A stretch of 64,000 bases of DNA, from contig CM053028.1 of the NCBI GenBank assembly GCA_028564925.1, positions 444,156,022 through 444,220,021 of the forward strand. Direction: 5' to 3'. Below the pieces are notes generated by a model. It did not search any database. It saw only the letters and a program-made list of their open reading frames with translations, and was not told where the DNA came from. The position numbers and the translations under genes are program-made. The stretch is from Lithobates sylvaticus. Its lineage: Eukaryota; Chordata; Amphibia; Anura; Ranidae. Positions 1 through 11,620 of this stretch are shown here, piece by piece; within the stretch, counting starts at the first letter, position 1; every line of letters starts with the position of its first letter.

Positions 1-1079
1 TTGTTTTCTTGCCAGAAACAGTACCTCCCTTAAGAAGGTATTATTATCTCTATTATCTCTCTCTTCCCTCAATATCCCCAACAAACATAATTCCATCGTA
101 GCTATTATTTTTAATTTTGTTTGACTTTACCATTCAGTTTTGGAATTAATGTAATTTCTCCAACTACCACCCACGTAAACATTTAGATATTCATTCAATT
201 GATAAAAAGTTTCCATCCTCCTCTGAGTTTTCTCATAACTATGGTCAGCCATGAATGTCAACCTGACCTCCTTAATGGTTAGAAAGTCAAACTAATGTAA
301 ATAAAACAATACAATTAAATTGGAATTTTGCTGGTGTATGGCTAGCTTAAAAGCACATAGAAAACCTGCTACAGGCATACACTTCTATATTGTACTTTAA
401 ATGTTTTGTGCCTGTAGGGCTTAGAACTAATCACAAATACACAGGAAACTTGCTACATAGGAATGTAATGTATATTACAGAACTTCTTTAATGCAAACCA
501 GGAGGAAAAATACCTACCCAAATTAACGGATGTACAGCTAGCTATAGGTGCAAGTTGATGTATTTTTACTTCAGGCTTACATTAAAATACATCCCAAAGT
601 GTAAATAAAAATTAATAATGTATATGTGAAACACATTCCAATGGCAAACTAATAACCAATCAATATCCAAAGTGCCAAACATAAAAAAAAAATCTTATGC
701 AGTTTCGACCTTAGTGTTGCCAAATTCTAGAATATATTATAATGGCATCAATATAAGTAAACAGCTATAGCAAGTCCTTGTGAATATATTTATAACTTCA
801 CATCCACTTCTTTAAGTGTTCACCACGTGCAAAATAGTGATAAATGTTGATTTATTTCCTCTGTGCTCTTCTTAAATAATGTGCACCTCCACCTAAGATA
901 AGGGGGGCCCACTCACCAGATGACGTTGGGCACCAGGACCCTCACAGCTTTTGGGGATTTGGTTTCTGTACTGGTTATATCCTAGACATCCACTCACTGA
1001 TCTGTATACTTCAGTATTTCCACCAGGAATATCTCAGAATAAAAAAAAACGATAACCGATAATCGTGCAATACGTTTTA

Positions 1080-1285
1080 ATAAAATGGACTATTATAATA
1101 AAAATAGGGGTGCACTCACATTTAATTGGTGCGGCACCCACTACGCAGAGCCTTGGATAATACAGATATCGCCTCCACATGTGTAACTGAGATGGCGTGC
1201 GTCCCCCCCTGGGCCGCACGTGACATCAATGGAGACTCAGAACTTCTGCCAATGTGCAGACCTCAATGCATTTCATCAGATGGCG
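1080..1285 (-). repeat. Half of a foldback-type repeat with decayed ribozyme-like module
   Basis: On the minus strand a module at 1284-1248 reads GCCA, T, CTGATGA, a TGCA...TGCA hairpin, then TGGC, which pairs with the opening GCCA. The GAAAC that other copies carry is lost. About 170 bases further on comes an ATTAAA-rich tract. The layout matches the modules at 28.2, 31.3 and 35.9 kb. No second arm is seen. Confidence 0.4.
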
Positions 1286-1286
1286 A

Positions 1287-1607
1287 TTAAACCCCCCGCT
1301 CGATCATTTTTACCTACAGGTAAGCCTATAATAAGGCTTACGTGTAGGTAAAATTAATATCTCCTAAACTTGCACGGTTTAGGGGATATTCACCCTGGAT
1401 GCCGCCGCTGACATTAGCAGCGCATGCTTTCTGAAGCAACCTGGAAGAAATGAGGGAACACATCAACCCCCCTCACTGGTCACGCTGTGGGAGCTTCATT
1501 CTAAGGTATTTCATAATGTGCTAGTATGCGATGCATACTAACATTATGCCATTGTCTAGCAGGTTTTTGGGTTTTTTTTTCTCCCCACCGGTATACTACC
1601 GCTTTAA
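1287..1607. mobile_element. TTAA-bounded non-autonomous element
   Basis: Starts and ends with TTAA (TTAAACCCCC... and ...CTACCGCTTTAA). The inner palindrome ACCTACAGGTAAGCC / GGCTTACGTGTAGGT is shared with 17077-17523. TTAA duplication is the known target habit of piggyBac-type transposases. It has no coding capacity. Confidence 0.6.
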
Positions 1608-2710
1608 CCATTGGAATGTCTCTCGCATATACATTATACATTTTTATTTACACTCTGTAAAATATATTATCTAACTAGCGCCACTATATATGACGATCAT
1701 GATTGGTATTTGGAAATAGACTAAACATTTTGCGGTTAATCGTTTCATGAATTTGCACATAGGTGGTGCAGTTTTTCACACTTTTTTTATTAAAATACTT
1801 CCCAAAAACCTTTAATGGAAATTGTATTTGAACCGACGCAAAGAGAAAACAGCCACAGATCTTGCGGCTCCTGCCTTCCTGCTTCACAGTATGCCCTATG
1901 TTTATGGTCAATAGAAAAAAAAATTAACCTGCTACACAACCAGCTGTGCAAAAACATATATATTATATATACACAAAGAAGTAGTTTAAAGATATACAAA
2001 AGAGAAGAGCGGGATCCCTTTATAATGGATGCAGCACATGAGCAGACCTGGGAATGCAACTGCAGAGATCTCACCAATGAAAACTCTGAGAGGCATAGGA
2101 AACTATTAGGCAATTTACCTGTCCAGCAACTCCTTTTTACGTAGACTAACTCTAACACGTTTCAAACTAGGCATAGTGTCAGTTGGTGCGGTTACCCACA
2201 AAGCTGGTAAAGCACAGTTCACAGGGCCTCTGATCATGTCAGAAAATGCAACATTCATATACTAGTTGTACTTAAAAAAAAATTGGTTATAAATATGTTG
2301 ACTTACATATGAAATACTTGCACACTTGTTCAGCTTTGCTTAGTTTGAGCCTAACTCGTCATCTAAAGAGGGTGAGACATCAGTAAAGTCTTGTTGCTTT
2401 GTCACCTGCCTGACCTCACTGCACAAATCAGAAGCAGGACAACGGTATGCAAGACCAGGCAGGTGACGAGCAGCAATGATGAGACTTCTGATGGATTTCC
2501 AAACCTCTGACTGAAGCTGAACAGCCAGACATACTCAAAGCAAAAGCCAAATAAAGTGGTAAATCTAAATACTTCATAAGTAAGCCAATAATAATTAATT
2601 TAATCTTCAGATTCTTGAACAAGTCCAATAGTGGCTTGTTCTCTATACAATCTTTGATTAAATGTGTAGTGGAAACACATCCCTGCACATTATCCTCTCC
2701 CTTGCCTTAC

Positions 2711-2893
2711 CTTGCTGGTTGCTGAAGATACTGTCTAGGTCAGCAAGAGCTGCGTATTTATCCGCTGAAGGCTGGCTAGGTTTACTGACTGCAGTAGTTT
2801 GGCTGGCTCCGGTGGAATTAAAGGCTCCAAAGTCAGCACTGGAGGATTTGGGAAAGTTATCAAACTGAGCAAAGTTTGCATTTGCATTGGTAC
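2711..2893 (-). CDS. AGFG1: AGFG1 exon: FG region with ADKYAAL motif
   Basis: The 183-nt exon, phase 1 at both ends, encodes TNANANFAQFDNFPKSSSAD, FGAFNSTGASQTTAVSKPSQ and PSADKYAALADLDSIFSNQQ. The acceptor is TTTTTTTGTAG and the donor is CAAG|GTAAGG. ANFAQFDNFPKSSSADFG and ADKYAALADLDSIFS match the human protein with small changes; the linker between them is shorter than I recall in human. It carries one FG motif and NxF repeats, and DKYAALA is a repeated landmark of AGFG1. The next exon in human, with a second DKYAALAELDSVF copy, was not found between 1 and 2710 and must lie outside the window. Confidence 0.95.
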
Positions 2894-3692
2894 CTACAAA
2901 AAAAATATCCAATTAAAAATGCAAAGAAATCAAATACACTGCCAGAAGATTCCATTATGTTTTCAGTCACAAAAAGTGTATAGTAATAAATTCAGGCAGT
3001 CCTAAACATTATGTGTTGTATCTTCAAACTTGAATGCTTACAAAAAGGTAAGCATTTTAAGGTCTTGATCTAAGAGCAAGAAAAAGCAGGTGCTAATTGA
3101 GTGATCTTTACTGGCATCTGCTGAGAGCTCCCTGATTTTAGGGGTGAATGCATGTTGAGCCAAACTGCTCTGTCCACCCCAGTGCCCAGTAAACCACTCT
3201 CTCTCTCTATGCTGCAATATTTGGTACCCATTACATTCGCTGAATTTCACTTATTCCCCCAAGCAGGAACCAACCCATACCAGAGGGCACCCATCGGTCA
3301 AATAGAACAGCGGTGGGAGTCAAGTAATTTCCATCTGGATTTCTGAATCCAGTGTCTTTCTGAAAGTCTCCATAGTGACAAGTCTGTAGATTATAAAGTG
3401 TGGGCATTCAGACTTGCGCATCAACCCCCGAACCCTTCTGCAAAAAGAAATGTATGCCCTGGTAAGATGGGCCTTCCTACAACAGGATGCAGACCTATCC
3501 CTAATGCGATGTCTAATAAGCGTTTGCCCCTTTAAACATTTACTAGCTTGCGCACTATTTCCACAAGGTCCAGGCAAGGTTAATTTAGGCTAGCATCTTT
3601 GACCACAGTAGACTGGCTGGGAGCCCAACATAGCTTTAAGCTGGCAAACACGGTCTTCTAATCGTGATCAACTGAAAAGGCAATGTTATTAA

Positions 3693-4053
3693 AGACCCCT
3701 TTTACACTGCCAGCGTTTTCCAGGCACTACAGCACTAAAAATAGCGCCTGAAAAAAGCTGCTCCGTGTACCCCAGTGTGAAAGCTCGAGGGCTTTCACAC
3801 CGGAGCAGTCTGCTGGCAGGGCGTCACAAAAAGTCCTGCCAGCAGCTTCTTGGAGCGGTGAACTCACCGCTCCTCCACCGCTGTTCCTCATTGAAATTAA
3901 TGGGGCAGCGCTGCAATACCGGCAGCGTTTTGCAGGCGGATTTAACCCCTTTTCGCCCGCTAGTGAATAACGCAGTTAAAACAACGGTAAAGCGCTGCTA
4001 GAATAGCGCCGCTTTATAGCTGACGCCAGCTGCGGCTCAGTGTGAAAGCCGTC
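3693..4053. mobile_element. Harbinger-like MITE (TTCACAC type)
   Basis: Terminal sequence GACCCCTTTTACACTG faces CAGTGTGAAAGCCGTC at the other end, with TAA/TTAA next to both ends. GC-rich inside with repeated blocks ending in AGCGC. It belongs to the same family as 12334, 12942 and 23765. Confidence 0.7.
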
Positions 4054-4223
4054 TTAAGGTGATTTTAAATGGGGAAAGGCATCTCTCCACTGTTCATGGT
4101 GGAACAAAGAGAAAATGTGCTACAATGCTTGTGTATACACTGCAACTTTTTAAATAAAAAAATAAAAGTGAAATTAAAAAATTCTATGGTCAGGAAGCCA
4201 AAATTATGTGCAAGTCATTAGAG

Positions 4224-4380
4224 CAGGGGGCTAAAACTGGTGGCCCTCCAGCTGTTGCAAAACTACAAGTCCCATCATGCCTCTGCCTGGGGGAGTCATG
4301 CTTGTAACTGTCAGCCTTGCAATGCCTCATGGGACTTGTAGTTTTGCAACAGCTGGAGGGCCGCCAGTTTGAGACCCCTG
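4224..4380. mobile_element. Buster-type hAT MITE, 157 bp
   Basis: Flanked by a perfect 8-bp duplication CATTAGAG (4216-4223 and 4381-4388). Long imperfect inverted repeat: GGCCCTCCAGCTGTTGCAAA faces its complement. Inner palindrome includes CATCATGCC and GCCTCATGGG. It shares sequence with 42199-42357 and 44161-44308. Confidence 0.85.
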
Positions 4381-4726
4381 CATTAGAGGGTTAAAAAACA
4401 CAAAGGTTTTGCTTTGTGCCCTTCTGCGTAAAGGCACTGCTATTAATTATTAACCATTACCTGCATTGATTTTTCTTTGCCAACTGAAAATCAGTTAGAT
4501 GCACCTAATGTTGCAAGTATAAAGGGAAAACAAAAAATCAGACTCGTTCTCCCAAACTGTGGAGCTTCTGTTTGCACCAGAAAACCTATAGTGTATAATA
4601 TGCTGAGGAAGACCTGCCATGGAAACCACAAACACGAGTAGTCTAATCTATACACTACAGGAATAAACTAGGCACAGCAAGAACCAAACATTGGTAGAGG
4701 TCCCCCATAGGGAAAAGAAGACTTAC

Positions 4727-4795
4727 GGTAAGCCTGCAGAGAGAAAGCAGACGTAAAGTCGCCAATACTGCAGCTGGATGAAAGCGTTCTTAACG
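4727..4795 (-). CDS. AGFG1: AGFG1 cassette exon, 69 nt, in frame
   Basis: A 69-nt segment sits between a long pyrimidine tract ending CATGGCCTATCAG and a strong donor ACC|GTAAGT. Its phase is 1 at both ends, the same as the flanking exons. Joined to the upstream G it reads ALRTLSSSCSIGDFTSAFSL then QAY, with a split Arg codon at the exit. I recall a closely similar insert, A-F-R-M-L-S-S-S-C-S-F-G-E-F-T-S-A-F, in the longer human AGFG1 isoform, so this looks like the orthologous alternative exon. The reading frame is too short for ordinary ORF finding. It adds one Phe-Thr-Ser-Ala-Phe segment but no canonical FG pair. Inclusion in mature mRNA cannot be judged from DNA alone. Confidence 0.85.
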
Positions 4796-5992
4796 CTGAT
4801 AGGCCATGAAAAAGGTGAGGGAGAAGGTAGAAAATAAAATAAAAATGAGTTGCAGAGAAAACAAAATTAAGTTGTCACGTTTGAAGAAATTAAAAGGCAA
4901 ACAGACAAAACTGAAAACAAGACCATGCTGTGACACGTGGAATGATGAAGGACACCAACATGCTATGCATCAGTGAGAAAGACAGTATGGAGTATGCTGT
5001 AGGATACCTGAGAACAACCTACATCACAGAGATGCTAAGCTGAAGCTGCCTAAATGTTCAGTTATGGTTAGACGTCAGTAATGGAAGCACCCGCCATCTC
5101 TTTATACATCTCAGGGGCTCAAATGCAGAAATCTGCACTTGAGTCACCAAGTCAGCCCATTTGCTGCTGTCAATATAAGGGGTCTCACACACTCCTCTTG
5201 CACCTCGAGTTGATCTAGAGGTTTCAAACTACCATCATCTACTCATGAAGAAATATATAAGTTTTCAGTAAACTGACCCCTTAAAAGGGACGAGTACTCA
5301 AAAGATAAACTGAACCTGTGTTATTAGTTTTGCTGGTGTCAATAAGTACACCAATAAGTCTTACATCTCATAAAAAAGTGTGGATGTGCAGTCTCTGAAG
5401 GTAAGACTGGCTGATCTTCCCTTTCAGCAGCGATCAAATAACCTAATGCCTAAGATCATAGTTCCATTACCGGCACATGAGGTCGCTTGAAGACTTTTTT
5501 TTTTCTTGGGAAAGATAAGCATTTCAACCCTTTTATTGCTTTTTATTAAACCACAGTAAAATAGCCAACATAGCTTTAGGGTTAACAATCGAGTGCATGG
5601 CTGATTCAGATACATTTTTCCATTAAAATATACAGATTGCCTTCAAAGTCAGTTTACTTCAACTACATGCCTGCGTAATAAAAATACCTGAATAGCACCT
5701 GGTAAATACTGGATGGCCAGCTGTCACTGGGACACCAAAATGCATATCCAGAGACCTGCAGCATGTCGGTAGCACTCGGGCAAGCAACACTTAACACATA
5801 ATACAGCTAGAGCTGTACGGAGACTACATTAATAAAAAAATACACAAGGGTCCAAAACAGGGCTCATCCTTCCACACTAGGGTGCAGAGCTAAATGTATA
5901 CTTAAAGGCCCCAGAAATAAGATTTTGAGCTTAGTGTTAATACCTTTTCTTGGAGTACATTAAATTGATTGTAAAGATAAAATGTTTCTTCT

Positions 5993-6977
5993 TTAACCAC
6001 TTTCAGACCGGACCAATTTGCAGCCAAAGGACCAGGCCCCTTTTTGCGATTCGGCACTGCGTCGCTTTAACTGACAATTGCGCGGTCGTGCGACGTGGCT
6101 CCCAAACAAAATTGACGTCCTTTTTTTCACACAAATAGAGCTTTCTTTTGGTGGTATTTGATCACCCCTGCGGTTTTTATTTTTTGCGCTATAAACAAAA
6201 ATAGAGCGACAATTTTGAAAAAAATGCATTATTTTTTATTATAATAAATATCCCCAAAAAATATATAAAAAAAAATATTTTTTCCTCAGTTTAGGCCGAT
6301 ACGTATTCTTCTACATATTTTTGGTAAAAAAAAAAAATCGCAATAAGCGATTATTGATCAGTTTGCGCAGAAGTTATAGCGTTTACAAGATAGGGGATAG
6401 TTTTATAGCATTTTTATTAATATTTTTTTTTTTTATTAGTAATGGCGGAGATCTGTGTTTTTTTGGCGACATTATGGCGGACACATCGGACATTTTTGAC
6501 ACATTTTTGGGACCATTGTAATTTTTACAGCAATTAATGCTATTTAAATGCATTGATTTCTGTATAAATGACACTGGCAGTGAAGGGGTTAACCACAAGG
6601 GGGCAGTGTAAGGGTTAAGTATGCCTAGGGGTGTGTTTTTTACTGTGGGGGGGCGTGGCTGTCAGCTAGTGAATGCTGATCTCTGCTCCAATCACAGGGA
6701 GCAGAGATCGGCGTCACTAGTTGCTAGGCAGAACGGGGAGATGCTGTTTATCTCGGCATCTCCCCGTTCAGCCGCCCCGTGAGACGATCGCGGGGGTCCC
6801 CGCGGCGATCGAGCCCGCGGGGACCGCGATCGGACTCACAGGGGTCCCGACGGGCGCGGGAGCGCGCCGCTCCCGATGGCACGGACAGGCAGAAAGGAGG
6901 GACATATATACGCCCTCCTGCCTGTCCGTGCCATTCTGTCGACGTATATCGTCGTGCGCCGGTCGGCAAGTGGTTAA
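5993..6977 (+). mobile_element. Long TTAA element opening TTAACCACTT (985 bp)
   Basis: Begins TTAACCACTTTCAGACC and ends CGGCAAGTGGTTAA, a short inverted terminus with TTAA at both edges. AT-rich first half (ATAGAGCTTTCTTTTGGTGG), then a GC-rich second half with GGGGTCCCCGCGG palindromes. No transposase is seen. Relatives are at 17746, 20187 and 46575. I associate this family with ranid frogs. Confidence 0.8.
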
Positions 6978-7323
6978 AAATAACAAACATGTCTATACTT
7001 ACCTGCTCTGTGCAATAGAGTGGAGACAAACCTCCTGTTTTCAGGTCCTGGCCCCTCCCCTTTGTCCAGTGCTCCCATAGGAAGCCACTTCCCATGGGGG
7101 CACTCGTCCGTGCTCGCACCTGAGCCCTGCTGCTGCTTTCATTGACACTTGGCTCCACTTCCCTCGTCACCAGCTTTGAATGACAGCACTAGGAGCCAAT
7201 GGCTACTGGTGCCCCAGCAAAGCCAATGAGGACGAGAGGGGAGAGAAGAGGTGCAGGTGAGGGCTTAGGTAATTAAAGGGGGAGGGGAGGGGAGGGAATG
7301 CTGATGCCTAAACATTTTTTACC

Positions 7324-7757
7324 TTAAAAGTGAAAGTCCATCCAAAAACTAAAATCCATTCAACTACAGCCACCAAAATTCTAACACTAACCTCTCTAGC
7401 CCTGTACAGATAAAATTAGTATACATACCTTTTCTGAAGCCGATCCGACCTCCAGCGGCAGAAGCTCTGCTGAGTACACGTCTGACAATGGCTGTGAAAT
7501 GAATGGGAAGTGTTGTCACTCAGAGTTACTATGAGGCTACCGTTGATGGACATGTCCTCTGCACCCACCTCCACAGCGAAGCCGCGGCTGACAGCTCAGC
7601 GTGGGATCAGAGCTTCTGCCGCTGGAGATCAGGTCGGATCGCCTGTAAGAAAGGCATGTATACAGTTTTTTTTTTTCAGTGCTAGAGAGGTTAGTGTTTC
7701 GAATGTTGGTGGCTACAGATGCAGGGATTTTTGTTTTTGCATGAACTTCCACTTTAA
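7324..7757. mobile_element. TTAA element nested in 5960-7810
   Basis: TTAAAAGTGAAAGTCCATCC at the left faces GCATGAACTTCCACTTTAA at the right. The inside is a large imperfect palindrome around CCGATCCGACCTCCAGCGGC. A relative lies at 50062-50409. It split the host element exactly at a TTAA. Confidence 0.75.
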
Positions 7758-7810
7758 TGCAAAGAATGCATTAAGGTAAAAAAAAGGTTTAGGCTTTACA
7801 ACCACTTTAA

Positions 7811-9800
7811 GGGACACAGGACGAAGTAAGTCAGGTAAAGTTGGGTTGTTCTGCTGCCTTCAGAGGATTAGACACTGGAAAACGAAAGCTGAAAGGATGG
7901 CCTAGTATAAACCTTCCCATCCCCAGCATGTCTCTGTTTTGTAGAAAAACAATAATAGTAGTGGATCATGGAAACCGGGCCCCTAATGTAAAATAGATTT
8001 TACTATAAATCAAAAATTCTATATTCCCAATTTTACATTAAGGGACACTGGATGAAGTCATTCAGGTAGAATAGGATGTCCACCAGTAATCCAAATTTAA
8101 GAGTGGACAACAGCGAATGGCTAACACCACAGATTAACAGAGAAGGGTCAACAGAGCTGCCTTAAGAACCTTAACACCCTAGCTGGCATCAGCTAGAGTC
8201 CGAGCTTCTACCTGGTAAATCTTAGGAATCGAAGACTAGGTTGCAGCCTTGAAAATCTAAAAAACAGATCCCTTTAGGATTGATAGAGAAGTCAGACTGT
8301 CTAAAGGCAGCTGTAAATTAGAGCCTTGAACAGCGGGTATCACATCCAGAATGAAGGGAAATCTCCTTAGGATGATTTGGAGTAGAACATATGAATGATA
8401 GAACAACCTGGTTATGGCAAGTAAACAAAAAAAATAAAAATAAGGAAGAAACTCCCTTGGGAAAAAAGGCCTTGGTCTTTAAAAACAAACTTGTTTCTGT
8501 GTAGCACAAGAAAAAAGGTACACATAGGTTAAAGTGAATCTAAATTCCCACCCCCTTTTTTAATAAACTTCATATTTACCTTCTATTTGCAATGGTTCTG
8601 CACAGAGCAACCCCGAACTTCCTCTTCTGGGACCCCCTACCAGTACTCCTTCTCTTTGGCGAGTGCCCCCACAGCAATTTCATATGGGGGCACTCAGGCA
8701 GGCTTAATTCCGAGCTGCTCTGCCTGTGTCCATAGACACAAACAGTGCAACTCAGCCCTACCCCTCGCTCCCTCGTCACAGGATTTGATGGACAGCAGCA
8801 GGAGCCACTTTAAGGTCACCAAGTTAGAAAGTTGGCTCGCTAAGTATATAACAAAAAGAAAGTTGCAACAGTGTGGAGAGAAACGGGGGCATATGGAACA
8901 GCTTTGAAAAAGGCCACCATTAAGCCCAGAACTGTCATGCAAATCAGGGGCTTGGTTGGCCTGAATGTAAAACAGTGTCTCTGGAGTTTTGGCCCCTGTA
9001 AGAAAAAAAACTTGGATAGGTCTGTCTGCAGAATCAGGCCTAGTTACACCAAATGATGAGATGGCACCAGAGCCCACTTCTGGAGAATCAGGATCGATAC
9101 AAACCTCTGTAGGGTGTGTACCAGTCTGCAGGACATTGGCTCCTTGAGCTTATGCCAACTGTTCTCGACCAGATATCAAAGTATGAGAACTCACCATGGG
9201 TAACGTAGAGCAAGCAAAGGGGCTGGCACCTTGGTGTATATCAAGGTGCAGTGGACAGTTCATAGGAAGGGCAATGAACAGGTAGTGTTGTGAGCCCACA
9301 GCCAAACGCAGGAAGCATAAACCCAACAGAAGACAGGGACATGTAGGCAGCCATCTCTTATATCCACAGAGGCCAGTAAGTCTCCCGGGAAGGAGGGAGG
9401 CAATGACTGACCTGGCAGATTCCATGAAAAATTGTTTGCACCCAAAGAAATTGTAACAGTGAAAAGAGATTTGAGTAGAAACCTTGGAACCGTTATCTCA
9501 TCTGGATGGCTATGACCCCTTGAGAGCTGCTGGTGAAAACAGAATTAAATCTAGCATCTTGTCCCAGGATACCACACTAATGAACCAAGTGTCCGAAAAG
9601 CCTGTGAACCAAGTGGCTGCAAAGGTCAACAAGTGACATAACAGTGTGCTGCAGCCCCGCAAGCGACATATTTTAAAAAGTGGCAGAGTGACCTCCATAC
9701 AGCATCTGCAAATGTATTACAGCTCACAGCGGAATAGTAATACCAATGGGGATAATGGAAGACATATTATCGGCTCCATAGACCAGGGCAAAGCTTTGGG
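7811..9800. other. Unclassified block, possible old repeat
   Basis: A direct repeat of about 30 bp (GGGACACAGGACGAAGTAAG at 7811, GGGACACTGGATGAAGTCAT at 8041) brackets 230 bases. The remaining sequence is low in AT runs and unlike the plain intron around it, but no protein domain could be read in any frame. It includes the TTAA fragment 8529-8813. Confidence 0.3.
8529..8813. mobile_element. TTAA element fragment
   Basis: TTAAAGTGAATCTAAATTCCC at the left and GCCACTTTAA at the right. The interior (TTCTGCACAGAGCAACCCCG, GGGGGCACTC, GACAGCAGCAGGAGCCA) matches parts of 39788-40258. Confidence 0.5.
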
Positions 9801-10429
9801 AATTACCGTAGTGTAGACCACATTACAAGTCTTAAGCCTAGTACACACTATTAGTTTTTTTTCGTTTAACCCAGCAGGCTGAACAAAAAAAAACAAAAAC
9901 TGAAGAGCTTGGAAGGAGATCCTGTACTAACAATCCAATGTCCAACAATCCAGCTATCGTGTCTGTCTGTTCGCTGGTCATCATCTTTTTTTATTCATGT
10001 AAAACCTTTAACCCAAAAAAGGAAAAAAAACATTTGCTATAATTAATTATAAAGTTTGATTGATGAAATTAGTTTTTTAACTCCCCTCCCTTCAGACTGA
10101 CAATGCTGCAGTCTTCTGTTTTCATCAAGAGCAGTGTCTCACTAATACAGGAGGTGTGTTACTTGCCAGATCAACAGGTTAAAACAGAGGTAAAAAAAAC
10201 AAAAAAACAGAAAAACCTATCCAGAAATGAACCCCTTCTGGCTTTGCATCAACTAAAGAAACTTGCTAGAAGAAAAATATAATTGATATGAAAAACAGAA
10301 GTATGGCGTGGGAGGGTTTGATTACCAGTGTACCTCCTGATGGCAGCGACATAACTCAATGCACCTAAAATTCTTCATCCCTATTTTACTTGTACCATTT
10401 CTTTTTTGCTATAATAAAAAACCAACCTG

Positions 10430-10435
<6 letters not shown>

Positions 10436-10461
<26 letters not shown>
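10436..10461 (+). repeat. A tract, 26 bp
   Basis: Uninterrupted A run. Similar runs occur at 42821-42847 and 48981-49007. Confidence 0.95.
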
Positions 10462-10475
10462 TTCTTCATCCCTTA

Positions 10476-10676
10476 TTAAAGGGTAAGTTCACCTTTACAG
10501 AAAAACCTGTAAGGTGAACTTACACAGGACCCCCTCCTCAACCTCAACCTCAACCCCCCCCCCTCCTGAGCCCTGGTATAGCCTCACCGGTCCCGGGCTT
10601 AGAAATCCCCTCGGCTTAATCTCCAAAATGTACCGAGGGGGTTCTGTGCAAGTTTACCTTACAGATTTTTCTTTAA
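10476..10676. mobile_element. TTAA element, short relative of 13585-13918
   Basis: Opens TTAAAGGGTAAGTTCACC, nearly the same as 13585, and closes CTTTAA. It includes an extra small palindrome GTAAGGTGAACTTAC. About 200 bp. Confidence 0.55.
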
Positions 10677-11042
10677 TGTATATTTAAGAAAATCTATTTT
10701 AACATATGGACATCAGATAAAATGAAGAACTAGTTACTAATGCAAAGTGTTTCTAAACTAGGAGACATGCTAAAGCGTTCTCAAAGACTCCATGCCCGTT
10801 TTTCCATTTTGAAATAAATTGTCCAACAGTTCACTATCACATTTGAATCCAATTCTTTTTCTGGTAGTATATGTTTATTATGATTAACACTATATAGATA
10901 GATATATATCTATCTACCGGTAATTATGCTGAATTATTTGTAAGAACATTCTGTGCAGTGTGATATTCCACATTACTCAGGAATGGAGAGCCCTCTATTG
11001 GACAGCATAGGAATTTTTCCCAGGTAAACATTCTTGCTATAC

Positions 11043-11620
11043 TTAAAGTGTTACTAAACCCTTTCTTGTTAAAAAAAAAAAAAAAAAAGGGTTACTAGAC
11101 CCATAACAGTAAAATCAGTCTGTATTTGCAGTAATGCATGCTTGTTATACTCACTGTTGAACCTAATGGGGTTAATCCTTTGCATTGTCTAAAAAGGCTG
11201 TTTGATCCTGTCTTCTCTGATCCTCCCCTTTAAACTGTCCCCAATCCATCTCCTAATAGAACAGAGCCTTGGAGGCACTCTACACATGCTCAGTTTGGTG
11301 TGCATTGCTAGAGAGGTTTTTTTTTTTTGGGAGAGGGTGCATGTGATCAGCACAGGGCCATAAGCACTGTTCAGACAGGTCATGCAGCCTCATAGGACAG
11401 TCAGAGGAGAATGAACTCCTACAAGCTTTAACCAGTGCTCAGCCAGACACTGATAGAAGTCACAAGACTGCTATATACTGCTGCTGAGAAAAGGTATTTA
11501 GAAGTTTACATTTGCTAAAATTGCATTTTCATTTTCGGTGCACTGTGGGAGACCAGATATAGTGAATGCAGGGTGCTGGGTTTAGAAACGCGTTAAAAGG
11601 AAACTCTTGGGTCTGACATA
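11043..11620. repeat. TTAAAGTGTTACTAAACCC repeat, right end unclear
   Basis: Starts at a TTAA and continues with TACTAAACCC, an A tract, then TTTGATCCTGTCTTCTC...CTCCCC. The same order of blocks is at 22118-22600. The right limit is a guess. Confidence 0.45.

Larger units (their letters stand above)
1..2710 (-). other. AGFG1: AGFG1 intron after the ADKYAAL exon (partial)
   Basis: AT-rich intron. 1-1020 and 1610-2710 show no recognisable gene or repeat family. Between them lie a decayed ribozyme-like half-element (about 1080-1285) and a TTAA element (1287-1607). No further AGFG1 exon could be recognised here on the minus strand. Confidence 0.8.
2894..4726 (-). other. AGFG1: AGFG1 intron between cassette exon and downstream exon
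   Basis: A 1.8-kb intron containing one Harbinger-like MITE (3693-4053) and one Buster-type hAT MITE (4224-4380). The rest, 2894-3690 and 4390-4726, shows no identified feature. Its short size beside the 11.6-kb intron upstream suits a cassette exon. Confidence 0.8.
5960..7810. mobile_element. TTAA element carrying two later TTAA insertions
   Basis: Outer ends are TTAAATTGATTGTAAAGA and GGCTTTACAACCACTTTAA. Between its parts lie two other TTAA elements (5993-6977 and 7324-7757). Removing them leaves about 430 bp that aligns in order with the uninterrupted copy at 39788-40258, including the TGCATTAAGGT palindrome near the right end. Confidence 0.75.

Noticed and set aside
4603-4640. CTGAGGAAGACC ... 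GGAAACC, a possible fifth ribozyme-like module followed by GAATAAAC
   Set aside because: Stem II is only about 2 bp, no stem I strands sit next to the core, and the GAAAC is out of place. The surrounding CTATAGTGTATA / TATACACTACAG palindrome is suggestive but not enough.
6748-7170. Frames of 119-140 codons on both strands
   Set aside because: They lie in the palindromic GC-rich half of a TTAA element, which explains open frames on both strands.
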